From SLLW01 sp964388615 (GTDB lineage Bacteria > Bacteroidota > Rhodothermia > Balneolales > Natronogracilivirgulaceae), in contig CAYMBG010000040.1 in NCBI GenBank assembly GCA_964388615.1, positions 1-22,378 of the forward strand: a stretch of DNA of 22,378 bases, in the 5' to 3' direction. The position numbers were made by a program, and so were the translations under genes. Shown one piece after another: positions 15,397 to 22,378 of the stretch. Numbering within the stretch: the stretch's first letter is position 1; each line of letters starts with the position of its first letter. Below the pieces are notes generated by a model that made no database searches, was not told the DNA's origin, and saw nothing but the letters and a program-made list of their open reading frames with translations.

Positions 15397-16016
15397 TTTC
15401 GGGTGACATACAAAGTGTTATCCTCCAAAGTCGTCACATCGGTAAAAGCAACGTATTCATCGCTGAAATCCAGATCCTTGTTTAAGCGTGCTCTTTGTGC
15501 CGAAGCAGTAGGCTGACTAATATCATCGAAGGGATGGATGATGGTATCAACCGGTACCGGATCCCCTTTATTGATATCCCGAAATTTGTAAACTGCCGGC
15601 AGATTCCATACTTCATCCGGGTCAACTGCAGTGACTACGGTATCATATCTTGCCGCAACAAACACGTTAAGGCCTCGATCCTGGGTTACAGCAATAGCCC
15701 CGTCCAATTCGATAGTGTCAAAATAAACGCGACCGGCACGGTCCAAAATGTGAAGACCGCTGCGATCGGTGACATATACCAGTTCATCGTAACCAACGAA
15801 TACATCCGTAGGTGCATCGAAATGATCCCAAAAAGGAAGCAGGGCGGCATACCCTACTTCGTCCGGCACCAATTGAGGATCGATGCGACCCTCCTCAAAA
15901 ATTTCATCGGTGGTTTCATCCCCCTTGGATCCGAAAATTGAGTCACAACCGGCAACTAAACCTGCCATTACCAACACCAGGAGGCTAAGCGCTATAATTT
16001 TGTTGAAATTATTCAT
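15397..16016 (-). CDS. Propeller-like lipoprotein, 3' end lost in the gap
   Basis: From the ATG at 16016 there are 206 readable codons before the run of N. The N-terminus is a clear lipoprotein signal ending in LVAGC (Cys24). The rest contains repeated short beta segments (PTDVFVGYDELVYVTDRSG, LHILDRAGRVYF, GAIAVTQDRGLNVFVAARYD) resembling NHL or six-bladed beta-propeller repeats, interrupted by an acidic linker. The start lies two bases after the PorV-like stop, so the two are translationally close and surely co-transcribed. Anchored in a membrane, it may be a surface or periplasmic accessory of the neighbouring TonB receptor. The function is unknown. Residues predicted beyond the gap should not be trusted. 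Confidence 0.85.
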
Positions 16017-16018
16017 GG

Positions 16019-17044
16019 TTACAGATCAAACTTAATAGTAATGCGATGTAAGCTACCCAGGTATTCGCGTGTGGAGAAGCCATAATCAGCGCGAATATTA
16101 TAATTGTAAAGCGGAAAATGAAAACCGGCTCCAAATGAAGGCAAATAGGACTCATCCACCCCGAATTCAAAACCGGTACGCACAAAAAATCTGTTTAAGT
16201 AATTCATTTCAGAGCCCAGGCTGAATCGTTCCTGGGAATCAGCAGGGTTGGTAAGTTGCCCTGTTACCGTGATCGTATAATCATGCTGTTCCACAAGATC
16301 ATAAGCGGTTCCGAGGATAAACGTTGTTGGTGGTGACACCTGTTCGAACTCATCATAGACAATAAATCCCTCATCATCGGTTTCCTTGTCTTTCTCGTTG
16401 GGCCCTGGCCTTCGTCTGGTTTCGCCGGATGGATCGGAGTCGAATCCGAAATTATTCAAACCAACGGCGAAACGAAGCCCGGTATCACCAACACGGTAGA
16501 AAAAACCGGCATCAATCACCCCTGTTCGGGAATTGACCTCCTCAATTTTTTCATCCAGGTATTTAAAAGTGATTCCGTAACTGAACAAGGATGTCAGATT
16601 CTGAGCGAAAGAGAGCCCCAGAGCGTAGTGAAATGTACGAAACTGCCTCCCGGTTCCAAATGGCTGGAGCTCAGTACGTTCCTCCATATCTCCGGAATCC
16701 AGCATCTGAAAAGAGATACCTAATGCCATATCCCGGAATCGATGAACATATCCGGCATAGTTCATGCTGATATCAGCAAAGTATTGTGTATGTCCCAGCA
16801 ATGCCTGTGATTGATTCATCTGTCCGGCCAGAGCCGGATTCCAGTACAGGGAAGAGACGTCAGCCGCATCGGCCACGCTGGAATTACCCATACTTGCCGA
16901 TCGGGCATCCGGACCAATTTTCAAAAACTGATAACCGTAGGTTCCGGACCGGGATTCTCCCAAGCTCGGAATAATCTGAGCCATGGCAAGCACCGGAAAG
17001 TGAAGAACCATAAATATGATTAATAAATGCCTGAGATATTTCAT
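16019..17044 (-). CDS. PorV/PorQ-family outer-membrane protein
   Basis: The 341-residue protein has a signal peptide (about 1-22, ending AMA/Q) and a FadL-like beta-barrel organisation. The N-terminal block GYQFLKIGPDARSASMGNSS followed by VADAADVSSLYWNPA is the hallmark of the PorV/PorQ family (UPF0164). Canonical PorV is the T9SS shuttle that brings cargo to the C-terminal signal peptidase, but lineages with many TonB receptors carry several paralogues, so this copy may serve only its operon. It lies 30 bases after the TonB receptor stop and two bases before the lipoprotein start. An acidic loop (about 200-225, with DPSGETRRRPGPNEKDKETD) is likely surface exposed. Confidence 0.9.
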   Translation of the reverse strand: MKYLRHLLIIFMVLHFPVLAMAQIIPSLGESRSGTYGYQFLKIGPDARSASMGNSSVADAADVSSLYWNPALAGQMNQSQALLGHTQYFADISMNYAGYVHRFRDMALGISFQMLDSGDMEERTELQPFGTGRQFRTFHYALGLSFAQNLTSLFSYGITFKYLDEKIEEVNSRTGVIDAGFFYRVGDTGLRFAVGLNNFGFDSDPSGETRRRPGPNEKDKETDDEGFIVYDEFEQVSPPTTFILGTAYDLVEQHDYTITVTGQLTNPADSQERFSLGSEMNYLNRFFVRTGFEFGVDESYLPSFGAGFHFPLYNYNIRADYGFSTREYLGSLHRITIKFDL

Positions 17045-17074
17045 CTACAATGGGGCTTATATACTTGCATTACA

Positions 17075-20038
17075 TTAGAATTCGAATGAGAGTCCAAACA
17101 TGATATGTCTGGGCTTTAGAAAATTGGCTGGATTCCGGTAACTGGGCCGGTTATTATCACGCGGATCAACATACCTCGGATCACGGACATTGGCCGGCAC
17201 GTCATACGCACGATTGTCTCGAAGAGCGATGAGCCCCTCCTGCGATTGCGGATAGTCAGTGCGGTAAGCATCACCCGTTACGGAATTCAGGATAGCGGCA
17301 TTTTCCGTATTCAGTAAATTGGTGATATCCATGGTAAACCTCAGTTGCGAACCACCGATATCAAACCACTTCTGAAAGCTGATATCAATTTCATACCAGG
17401 CGGGACCACTTTCCGAAAAACGGTCTGACGGATCGGTACTTCTTTGATAAATCGGTCGCCAGTTGCGCTCTCCGGTAATGGGATGCCTTTCATTTTCGAT
17501 GAACTCACTGGGTGTGTAGCGGATTCCACTGCGGTAGTAACCCGACACATTCAGCTGGAATTGGTTGAAACCAGGCACACCGAGAAAAGGATTGGTTCGG
17601 TCATATCGAAACGTGGATGACACTCTGAAGTCCCATGGACGATCCCAGGCCAACGGAGTTTCTACGTTACTGCCGAACGTCTGTCCACCGACAATCAAAT
17701 CCTGGAGGGCATCCTGTGAAGTAGAACTCAGTCCTTCCGCGCGTTGATATGTTGCCGATACATTGCCCCTAAACCAGTCGGAATAGCGCTTGATATACGT
17801 TACTTCCAGGCCGCGAACCCGGGCAAAGTCACCATTTACACGGTATGCCCGCTCCACTTCCCGGCCGGTGACATCCTCTATGAGGATACGTTCCGATGTA
17901 ATGAAATCATATTTGTCGCTCCAGAACGCGGAAATATTGAGTGCATCGTTCTCCGTCAACTGATTCCGGATACCGATCTCGTAAGAGATATCCACTTCCG
18001 GGTCCAGGTTGGGATTACCCAGACTGGCCAGGTAGGAACGATCCTGGAAAAAAGGATCCAATCCTGCGTAAATATGCGACGGGTGAGGAAGTTTTGTCTG
18101 ATGCCCGTAATTGAAGTACATCATCTGGTTTTCCCTTACCGGAAAAGAGACGCTGATTCTGGGCAACAGCCGCATCTTGAATCGATTTCCAAAAAAGTTG
18201 TACGTGTTATCATAATAAGCGTCCCTGACCTCATCGGGAATGGGGGCATCGGGATTATCAACCATCTCATCGACGAAATCGCCGGGGAACCAGTACTCAA
18301 GACGTGCCCCGATATTGGCTATAAGACCGCGATAACGTATCTGATCACTGGCGTAAATAGACCCCTGTCTCGGTCGTACATCCCAGATGTCACTGGACTC
18401 GCCCAGACGAAACGTTTGTGTAGCCGACTCATCGGCATCCTCATCTTCACCGATGACTATCGGAGCACCAACCCATGGGCGGGTGATGTCGATCCACTGG
18501 TAGTCGTTAAAGATCATTTCGAAACCAATACGCAAGCGGTTATTCTGATCAAAGAAATACCTTGTAACAGAACCCCTGAGTGTATATTGCTCGGCATAAT
18601 GATCATGCCACAATGTAGCCAGGCCGTTGTTGTTTGCCAATCCGGGTCCGGGCAATACATAACGAAAATGCTGGCCTGTCTCAAACTCGTTGACAGGAGG
18701 CACGACGATACTTTCCGGGTCAAAATCCCCATCTACCCGTTCCGGACGCCAGTCCATTCCGTTTGCATCGGCCCGAAGGCGGGTAAACAAACGGCTGAAC
18801 TGTATTTGATAGAATGTGTTCGCGTCCAGTGTATGGGTCCAGCGGATGTAAGCCAGTTTGCTGTCATGGGTATAGGTATTTGCGTTATCCAGATTCAGGG
18901 AGTGGGAAAACTGAAATCCCGGACGTATCTGAACATCATCGCCCACAACCTGCAACATCCTGGTATTCTGGTTAACCGTGACGGATCGTTGATAAGCGGC
19001 ATCTATCCTCATTGCAGATCTTGGCCGCCACGTTACTCTGGCCATTCCGCTCCAGCGGTTGTCCATACGCGGACTCCAGAATTTTGAATCGTAGAGTGAG
19101 GACTCCAATTGATCAGCCCTGTAGCCAAAAAATTGATCGGTTAGATTCGCCTGCCCGGTGACGAAAAAGGAAAGGCGTCCCGGTAATCCGAGACCAAGTG
19201 GTTTGAGTATCTGTTCATTAAGAGCACTGGGGCCTCCCAGGTTAAATTCAAACACCTCGGTATTATAACCGGAGAGCACTCCTCCATACCCACCGCTGAA
19301 ATTGTCACGTTGATGGGACAGGTAGCCTGAGTAATCCTCTCCCCCCTCACGAGTTTGGACAGATATAAGACCCGAGGTCACATTCCCATGTTCAACATCA
19401 ATTCCACCGGTGGTGACCTCCACCTCCTGCAATGCGCCGGCTCCAAGATCCAAGCCCATTCCGGTACCTGATAGTGGATCCTGGGCGGAGACTCCGTCCA
19501 CAACATATCCGGTTTCCTGGGCCCTGCCACCGCGAATATAAATCCCTGTTGGATCCCGGACCACACCGGCCTGGCGCCCGATGACTTCGTCAATTTGTGT
19601 GACCGGTGCCGCGGCGATATCATCACGTTCGATTCTGGAACTGGTACCGGAATCTTCGATATCGAAAATGGGCCGAGCACCCACAATGACAACCTCATCA
19701 TCAACCGTGAGCACCTGAGGGGTCATTTCGATATTGAGTTCGGTTGTTTCCCCCCCCTCTATCTCCACACCGGTGAAGAGCATCCGGTCAAAGCCAATGT
19801 AGGATACCTGTACGTTATAAGATCCAGGCCGGATATTCTGTATCTGATAATAGCCCTCCAGATCGGTTGCCGCTCCGAAATTGGTCCCCTGGATGGTGAT
19901 ATTCACACCAATAAGTTCCTCTCCGGTCTCCGCGTCGGTTACCTGGCCTTCCAGTATGCCTGTTTGTGCACTTACTGTTCCAAAGCCCAGAAGTGTCAAT
20001 ACCAGAACAGCGGTATAAAAGTGAATTTGCTTCACCAT
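17075..20038 (-). CDS. TonB-dependent receptor with carboxypeptidase-regulatory-like domain
   Basis: This 987-residue outer-membrane receptor has a signal peptide (1-24, VSA/Q), a carboxypeptidase-regulatory-like domain (about 28-106), a TonB-box-like DDEVVIVGA (113-121), a plug (about 125-232, with GIYIRGGRAQETGYVVDGVS) and a long 22-strand-type barrel ending in RHIMFGLSFEF. It is the large CarboxypepD_reg type common in Balneolota and Ignavibacteria, not a classic SusC, and no SusD is present. Partners in the same unit are two lipoproteins and a PorV-like protein. Ligand unknown. The ATG at 20038 lies four bases after the upstream stop and gives a clean signal peptide; an ATG at 20071 would overlap the upstream gene and add 11 polar residues. 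Confidence 0.93.
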   Translation of the reverse strand: MVKQIHFYTAVLVLTLLGFGTVSAQTGILEGQVTDAETGEELIGVNITIQGTNFGAATDLEGYYQIQNIRPGSYNVQVSYIGFDRMLFTGVEIEGGETTELNIEMTPQVLTVDDEVVIVGARPIFDIEDSGTSSRIERDDIAAAPVTQIDEVIGRQAGVVRDPTGIYIRGGRAQETGYVVDGVSAQDPLSGTGMGLDLGAGALQEVEVTTGGIDVEHGNVTSGLISVQTREGGEDYSGYLSHQRDNFSGGYGGVLSGYNTEVFEFNLGGPSALNEQILKPLGLGLPGRLSFFVTGQANLTDQFFGYRADQLESSLYDSKFWSPRMDNRWSGMARVTWRPRSAMRIDAAYQRSVTVNQNTRMLQVVGDDVQIRPGFQFSHSLNLDNANTYTHDSKLAYIRWTHTLDANTFYQIQFSRLFTRLRADANGMDWRPERVDGDFDPESIVVPPVNEFETGQHFRYVLPGPGLANNNGLATLWHDHYAEQYTLRGSVTRYFFDQNNRLRIGFEMIFNDYQWIDITRPWVGAPIVIGEDEDADESATQTFRLGESSDIWDVRPRQGSIYASDQIRYRGLIANIGARLEYWFPGDFVDEMVDNPDAPIPDEVRDAYYDNTYNFFGNRFKMRLLPRISVSFPVRENQMMYFNYGHQTKLPHPSHIYAGLDPFFQDRSYLASLGNPNLDPEVDISYEIGIRNQLTENDALNISAFWSDKYDFITSERILIEDVTGREVERAYRVNGDFARVRGLEVTYIKRYSDWFRGNVSATYQRAEGLSSTSQDALQDLIVGGQTFGSNVETPLAWDRPWDFRVSSTFRYDRTNPFLGVPGFNQFQLNVSGYYRSGIRYTPSEFIENERHPITGERNWRPIYQRSTDPSDRFSESGPAWYEIDISFQKWFDIGGSQLRFTMDITNLLNTENAAILNSVTGDAYRTDYPQSQEGLIALRDNRAYDVPANVRDPRYVDPRDNNRPSYRNPANFLKPRHIMFGLSFEF

Positions 20039-20042
20039 ATTT

Positions 20043-21542
20043 TCAGTTCTTTTCAAATCCAAGGTGATCATTCAAAAAGTAGTCAAGTGTCTCCAAAAGC
20101 GGACTATCATCACTGATATTACGGAAATCGATACCAAAATACAGGATGCTCTGATTTTGATTGCTTGCTGCTATAAGCCGGCTGAAGTCGTGATCGCCGG
20201 CAATAAATTCTGCTGAATAAAACAGATTGGCATCCCCCTCCGGTACCAGTGGTATCGTGTTCTGAGAACCGGCTGCCAGAGTCAATGGCTCAAGGTTATC
20301 ATCCATTGGCTCCAGTTGTGAGCCAGGGAATAAAATAAAGCGGCTTTCTCCGGGTGGCAGTTCCTGATAACCGCTGAACGGTAGAAAGTTAAAAACGGGA
20401 TCTCTGTTCTGAGCAGGTATGATCCGGGAGGGAATGTTCACGAATATCGATCCTCCAGCACTCAGAAATTCAGAGGTGAATTGTAAAGCATAAAGCAAGT
20501 TGTGATCCAGTTGATCGGAAATAAAGTAGATATGATCCCATTCAGCCAGGGCCATCGACAATGTTGGATCCAGAGGTGTGGGAAGCACATTACCGGAGGG
20601 TATCAATGCATCTGATATATCCCAGACATCATAATCGAAATCAAGCTGATCCAACATGCTCATGTGCAGAGCCATGCTCCCTGTCGCCCCTGCGGAATTA
20701 TCATCATTCATAAAGAGCAGATTGGATGTCTGTTCTTTGACAAACCATTCATGACCGGCAATCTCACTGCCCGTCAACGACTGGTCGAATGCCCTGAGAT
20801 AAAGCGTGTTTTGACCATCCAACACCACATTACCGATTCCTTCTCCCACTTCGCTCAAAGCCCGTCCCGAATAAAGCCGGGCTGTTGCTCTACCATTTTC
20901 ATCGATGCTATTCTGGTCAATTACCATTGTCAAGAAGTCAACGTCCCTGTCCAAACGCACCCAATCACTTTCCTCCGGATGGTCCTGGTCGATATTCATG
21001 GCGACTTCAATGTAATTCAAATCCGCCTCCCCATCCGGATCGGATGCCTCCCAGCCAAAACTCATTATCGAATAGGTCGTGTCGGGTGGTGTTTGTGTTG
21101 GATCAAAAATAATTGAGGGGGGACTATTCTTTATGGGGAAGGTGACAGAAGCTCCTTCCGGATCCCGAAGACCTTCATTATCTATGGACCGGACATTGAA
21201 AGTAACATCCGCGACATCATCCCCTGGCGGAATCGGCAAGACCATAGTCGTATCGGTTTTCTCGGTGTACTCCCACGCACCCTGCTCAAAATCACAAACA
21301 TCTTGCTGATCGCCTACGCAAAACTCATAAGCGACCACATATCCATCCGGATCGTCACCCCACCATTTAATTTCAACATTGCTTGCCAGCCGCTCTTCCT
21401 CCGGAAGCTCGATATGCTCAACAGTCAAAAAAGTTCTCGGAGGTTGATTTTCGGAAAAATCACCACTGATTGTGGAACTGTCACAAGCGTAAAAAAGAAA
21501 AGAGAATGCAACAACCAATAGTATGGATAACCTTGCAGGCAT
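20043..21542 (-). CDS. Lipoprotein with two Fn3/Ig-like domains and an amidotransferase-like C-terminal fold
   Basis: The 499-residue product starts with a lipoprotein signal (lipobox-like FYAC, Cys20). Two beta-sandwich segments follow, about 34-140 and 141-270, each with a DDPDGYV or SDPDGEA type acidic motif often seen in Fn3/Ig-like extracellular domains. From about 272 the pattern changes to alternating strands and helices: LLFMNDDNSAG, then YDVWDIS, WDHIYFIS, a helix, then FLSAGGSIFVNIPS and a final ILYFGIDFRNI. This resembles a degenerate class I glutamine amidotransferase-like (ThuA/DUF4350-type) fold; I see no catalytic Cys-His-Glu triad. It is co-transcribed with the TonB receptor, with a four-base gap. 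A role in substrate capture or processing is conceivable but unproven. Confidence 0.87.
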   Translation of the reverse strand: MPARLSILLVVAFSFLFYACDSSTISGDFSENQPPRTFLTVEHIELPEEERLASNVEIKWWGDDPDGYVVAYEFCVGDQQDVCDFEQGAWEYTEKTDTTMVLPIPPGDDVADVTFNVRSIDNEGLRDPEGASVTFPIKNSPPSIIFDPTQTPPDTTYSIMSFGWEASDPDGEADLNYIEVAMNIDQDHPEESDWVRLDRDVDFLTMVIDQNSIDENGRATARLYSGRALSEVGEGIGNVVLDGQNTLYLRAFDQSLTGSEIAGHEWFVKEQTSNLLFMNDDNSAGATGSMALHMSMLDQLDFDYDVWDISDALIPSGNVLPTPLDPTLSMALAEWDHIYFISDQLDHNLLYALQFTSEFLSAGGSIFVNIPSRIIPAQNRDPVFNFLPFSGYQELPPGESRFILFPGSQLEPMDDNLEPLTLAAGSQNTIPLVPEGDANLFYSAEFIAGDHDFSRLIAASNQNQSILYFGIDFRNISDDSPLLETLDYFLNDHLGFEKN

Positions 21543-21553
21543 CGGAAACAGTA

Positions 21554-21575
21554 GATTATATAGATAGAATAAAAA
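21554..21575 (-). promoter_or_regulatory. Shared upstream element, copy B
   Basis: On the minus strand TTTTTATTCTATC is followed by TATATAATC, 11 bases before the lipoprotein ATG at 21542. It matches copy A (14241-14262) at 19 of 22 positions and contains a perfect TATAAT. Its T-run doubles as the tail of the upstream terminator. Confidence 0.42.
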
Positions 21576-21612
21576 GCGGGATGGACGCTATATTCTGTTA
21601 TCGTCCATCCCG
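21571..21612 (-). terminator. Strong intrinsic terminator after the T9SS cargo gene
   Basis: On the minus strand CGGGATGGACG (21612-21602) and CGTCCATCCCG (21587-21577) form an 11-bp perfect GC-rich stem with a 14-base loop, followed by CTTTTT. It begins eight bases after the upstream stop codon. It should separate the T9SS-sorted gene from the lipoprotein/TonB receptor unit, or attenuate read-through. Confidence 0.85.
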
Positions 21613-21619
21613 TTTAACG

Positions 21620-22378
21620 TTACTTGACAAACATCATGCGTTTGGTCATCAATACATCGCCTGCCTCCAGACGATAGATATAAACCCCACTGGCAAGATG
21701 ACTTGCGTCAAAATTCACACTGTATGAGCCCGGCGTGTGATGCTCATTAACAAGAGTAGCTACCCGCCTGCCAAGCACATCGTATATATTCAGCCGCACA
21801 TCCACATCCTCAGGAACGGAATATTCAATAACCGTGGTAGGATTAAATGGATTCGGGTAGTTTTGCTTGAGCTGAACCGTTTCCGGCAGTTCTCTTTCTT
21901 CATCCGAAGATGTCACCAAAGCGCCTTGAATAAGCACTTCCCGTTCGGTTGGATCAAAATACGGTCCATCCTTATCGGATACCTGTACTTCCCCGTCACC
22001 ATCACTCAAAAACACAGTCCAGACAAAATTTCTGGACTCATCTTCCGGCAGGTGTCCGGCCACAGCAGCTGTTAACTCCGAGCTGCTGATGGTAACTTCC
22101 GGCATTTCACCGTCACCATCGCTTGGTTTTGAAAGCAGAGGATCAGAGAAGTCACCCCCGAGGGTATCAAGAGCAAACCGGTAGGTGACAGGATCACCAT
22201 CGTAGGAATCCGAAAAGTCCCATCTGGCAATATTCTCTTGTGTCGAATGAATGACATCAGACACACCGGGATCCTCGGCATCGTCACCCACAGACGTAAA
22301 CGAAAACAGAGGTATGTCACGTTCAGGCCAGGTAAAGCTATCATCGGTAACCAGGTCATCCAGTGTTCGCAGCTGGAT
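21620..22378 (-). CDS. Surface protein with T9SS type A sorting domain (5' end outside window)
   Basis: The frame is open from the window's right edge, giving 252 C-terminal residues; the start is not in the window. The first 165 residues contain acidic beta-rich Ig/Fn3-like repeats (DGDPVTYRFALD, FVWTVFLSDGDGEVQVSD). The final 80 residues are a T9SS type A sorting domain: QNYPNPFNPTTVIEYSV, LNIYDVLGRRVATLV, GSYSVNFDASHLASGVYIYRL and a basic MTKRMMFVK end. Such domains direct export across the outer membrane and attachment to the surface, after which they are cut off. A strong terminator follows. Its neighbours (lipoprotein, TonB receptor, PorV-like) suggest they act together, but the function of the missing N-terminal part is unknown. 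Confidence 0.9.
   Translation of the reverse strand: MQLRTLDDLVTDDSFTWPERDIPLFSFTSVGDDAEDPGVSDVIHSTQENIARWDFSDSYDGDPVTYRFALDTLGGDFSDPLLSKPSDGDGEMPEVTISSSELTAAVAGHLPEDESRNFVWTVFLSDGDGEVQVSDKDGPYFDPTEREVLIQGALVTSSDEERELPETVQLKQNYPNPFNPTTVIEYSVPEDVDVRLNIYDVLGRRVATLVNEHHTPGSYSVNFDASHLASGVYIYRLEAGDVLMTKRMMFVK

Noticed and set aside
15258..15485. Plus-strand frame crossing the run of N
   Set aside because: The gap length is unknown, so the two sides cannot be joined; neither side shows coding features on this strand.
17744..19087. Long plus-strand open frame (447 codons) opposite the large TonB receptor
   Set aside because: It lies wholly inside the receptor gene on the other strand, has many Cys and Ile codons without any recognisable domain, and is a shadow of the receptor's codon pattern.
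1..22378. tRNA genes, CRISPR arrays, insertion sequences or prophage
   Set aside because: No cloverleaf-like sequence, spaced repeat array, transposase, integrase or flanking terminal repeats were seen; the region reads as ordinary chromosomal genes.

Overview
The window looks like chromosomal DNA of a Gram-negative bacterium of the Bacteroidota/Balneolota/Rhodothermota/Ignavibacteriota kind. This rests on a C-terminal type IX secretion (T9SS) type A sorting domain with an NPFNPTT signature, a PorV/PorQ-family outer-membrane protein, TonB-dependent receptors with N-terminal carboxypeptidase-regulatory-like domains, a BtuG-like propeller protein and few Shine-Dalgarno sequences. Balneolota or Rhodothermota is my best guess; the exact lineage is inference.

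Left part (1-2820, minus strand): a cobalamin riboswitch leads into a BtuB-like TonB-dependent receptor, followed by a YncE/BtuG-like surface beta-propeller protein cut by the window edge. Together they form a vitamin B12 capture and import unit.

Metal-uptake locus (2824-10380): a ZnuD-like TonB-dependent receptor (minus) is divergent from a five-gene plus-strand operon: a stand-alone DtxR/MntR-family regulator, a TroA/ZnuA-type binding lipoprotein, an ABC ATPase, a permease fused to a second DtxR-type metal-sensing domain, and a second permease. The order binding protein, ATPase, permease-regulator fusion, permease matches the chlamydial ytgA-ytgB-ytgCR-ytgD operon. The 320-bp divergent region holds two matching palindromes, TTTAG-N6-CTAA, each overlapping a promoter-like sequence. 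The locus should carry a divalent metal (Zn, Mn or Fe) across the outer and then the inner membrane, under two metal sensors of one family. The permease-sensor fusion is the most unusual item in the window.

Middle (10382-15158): a GlsB/YeaQ-type small membrane protein, a DksA/TraR-type zinc-finger protein followed closely by a zinc-ribbon methyltransferase, a large lipoprotein metalloprotease with an HExxHxxGFxHN motif, and a DkgB-like aldo/keto reductase.

Right part (15266-22378, minus strand), in transcription order: a T9SS-sorted surface protein (5' end outside the window), a strong intrinsic terminator, a two-domain lipoprotein, a large TonB-dependent receptor, a PorV/PorQ protein and a propeller-like lipoprotein whose 3' end is lost in a 100-N assembly gap. 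An intrinsic terminator lies immediately beyond the gap. This looks like an outer-membrane uptake or surface-assembly cassette of unknown substrate.

I saw no tRNA, rRNA, CRISPR array, insertion sequence or integrase.
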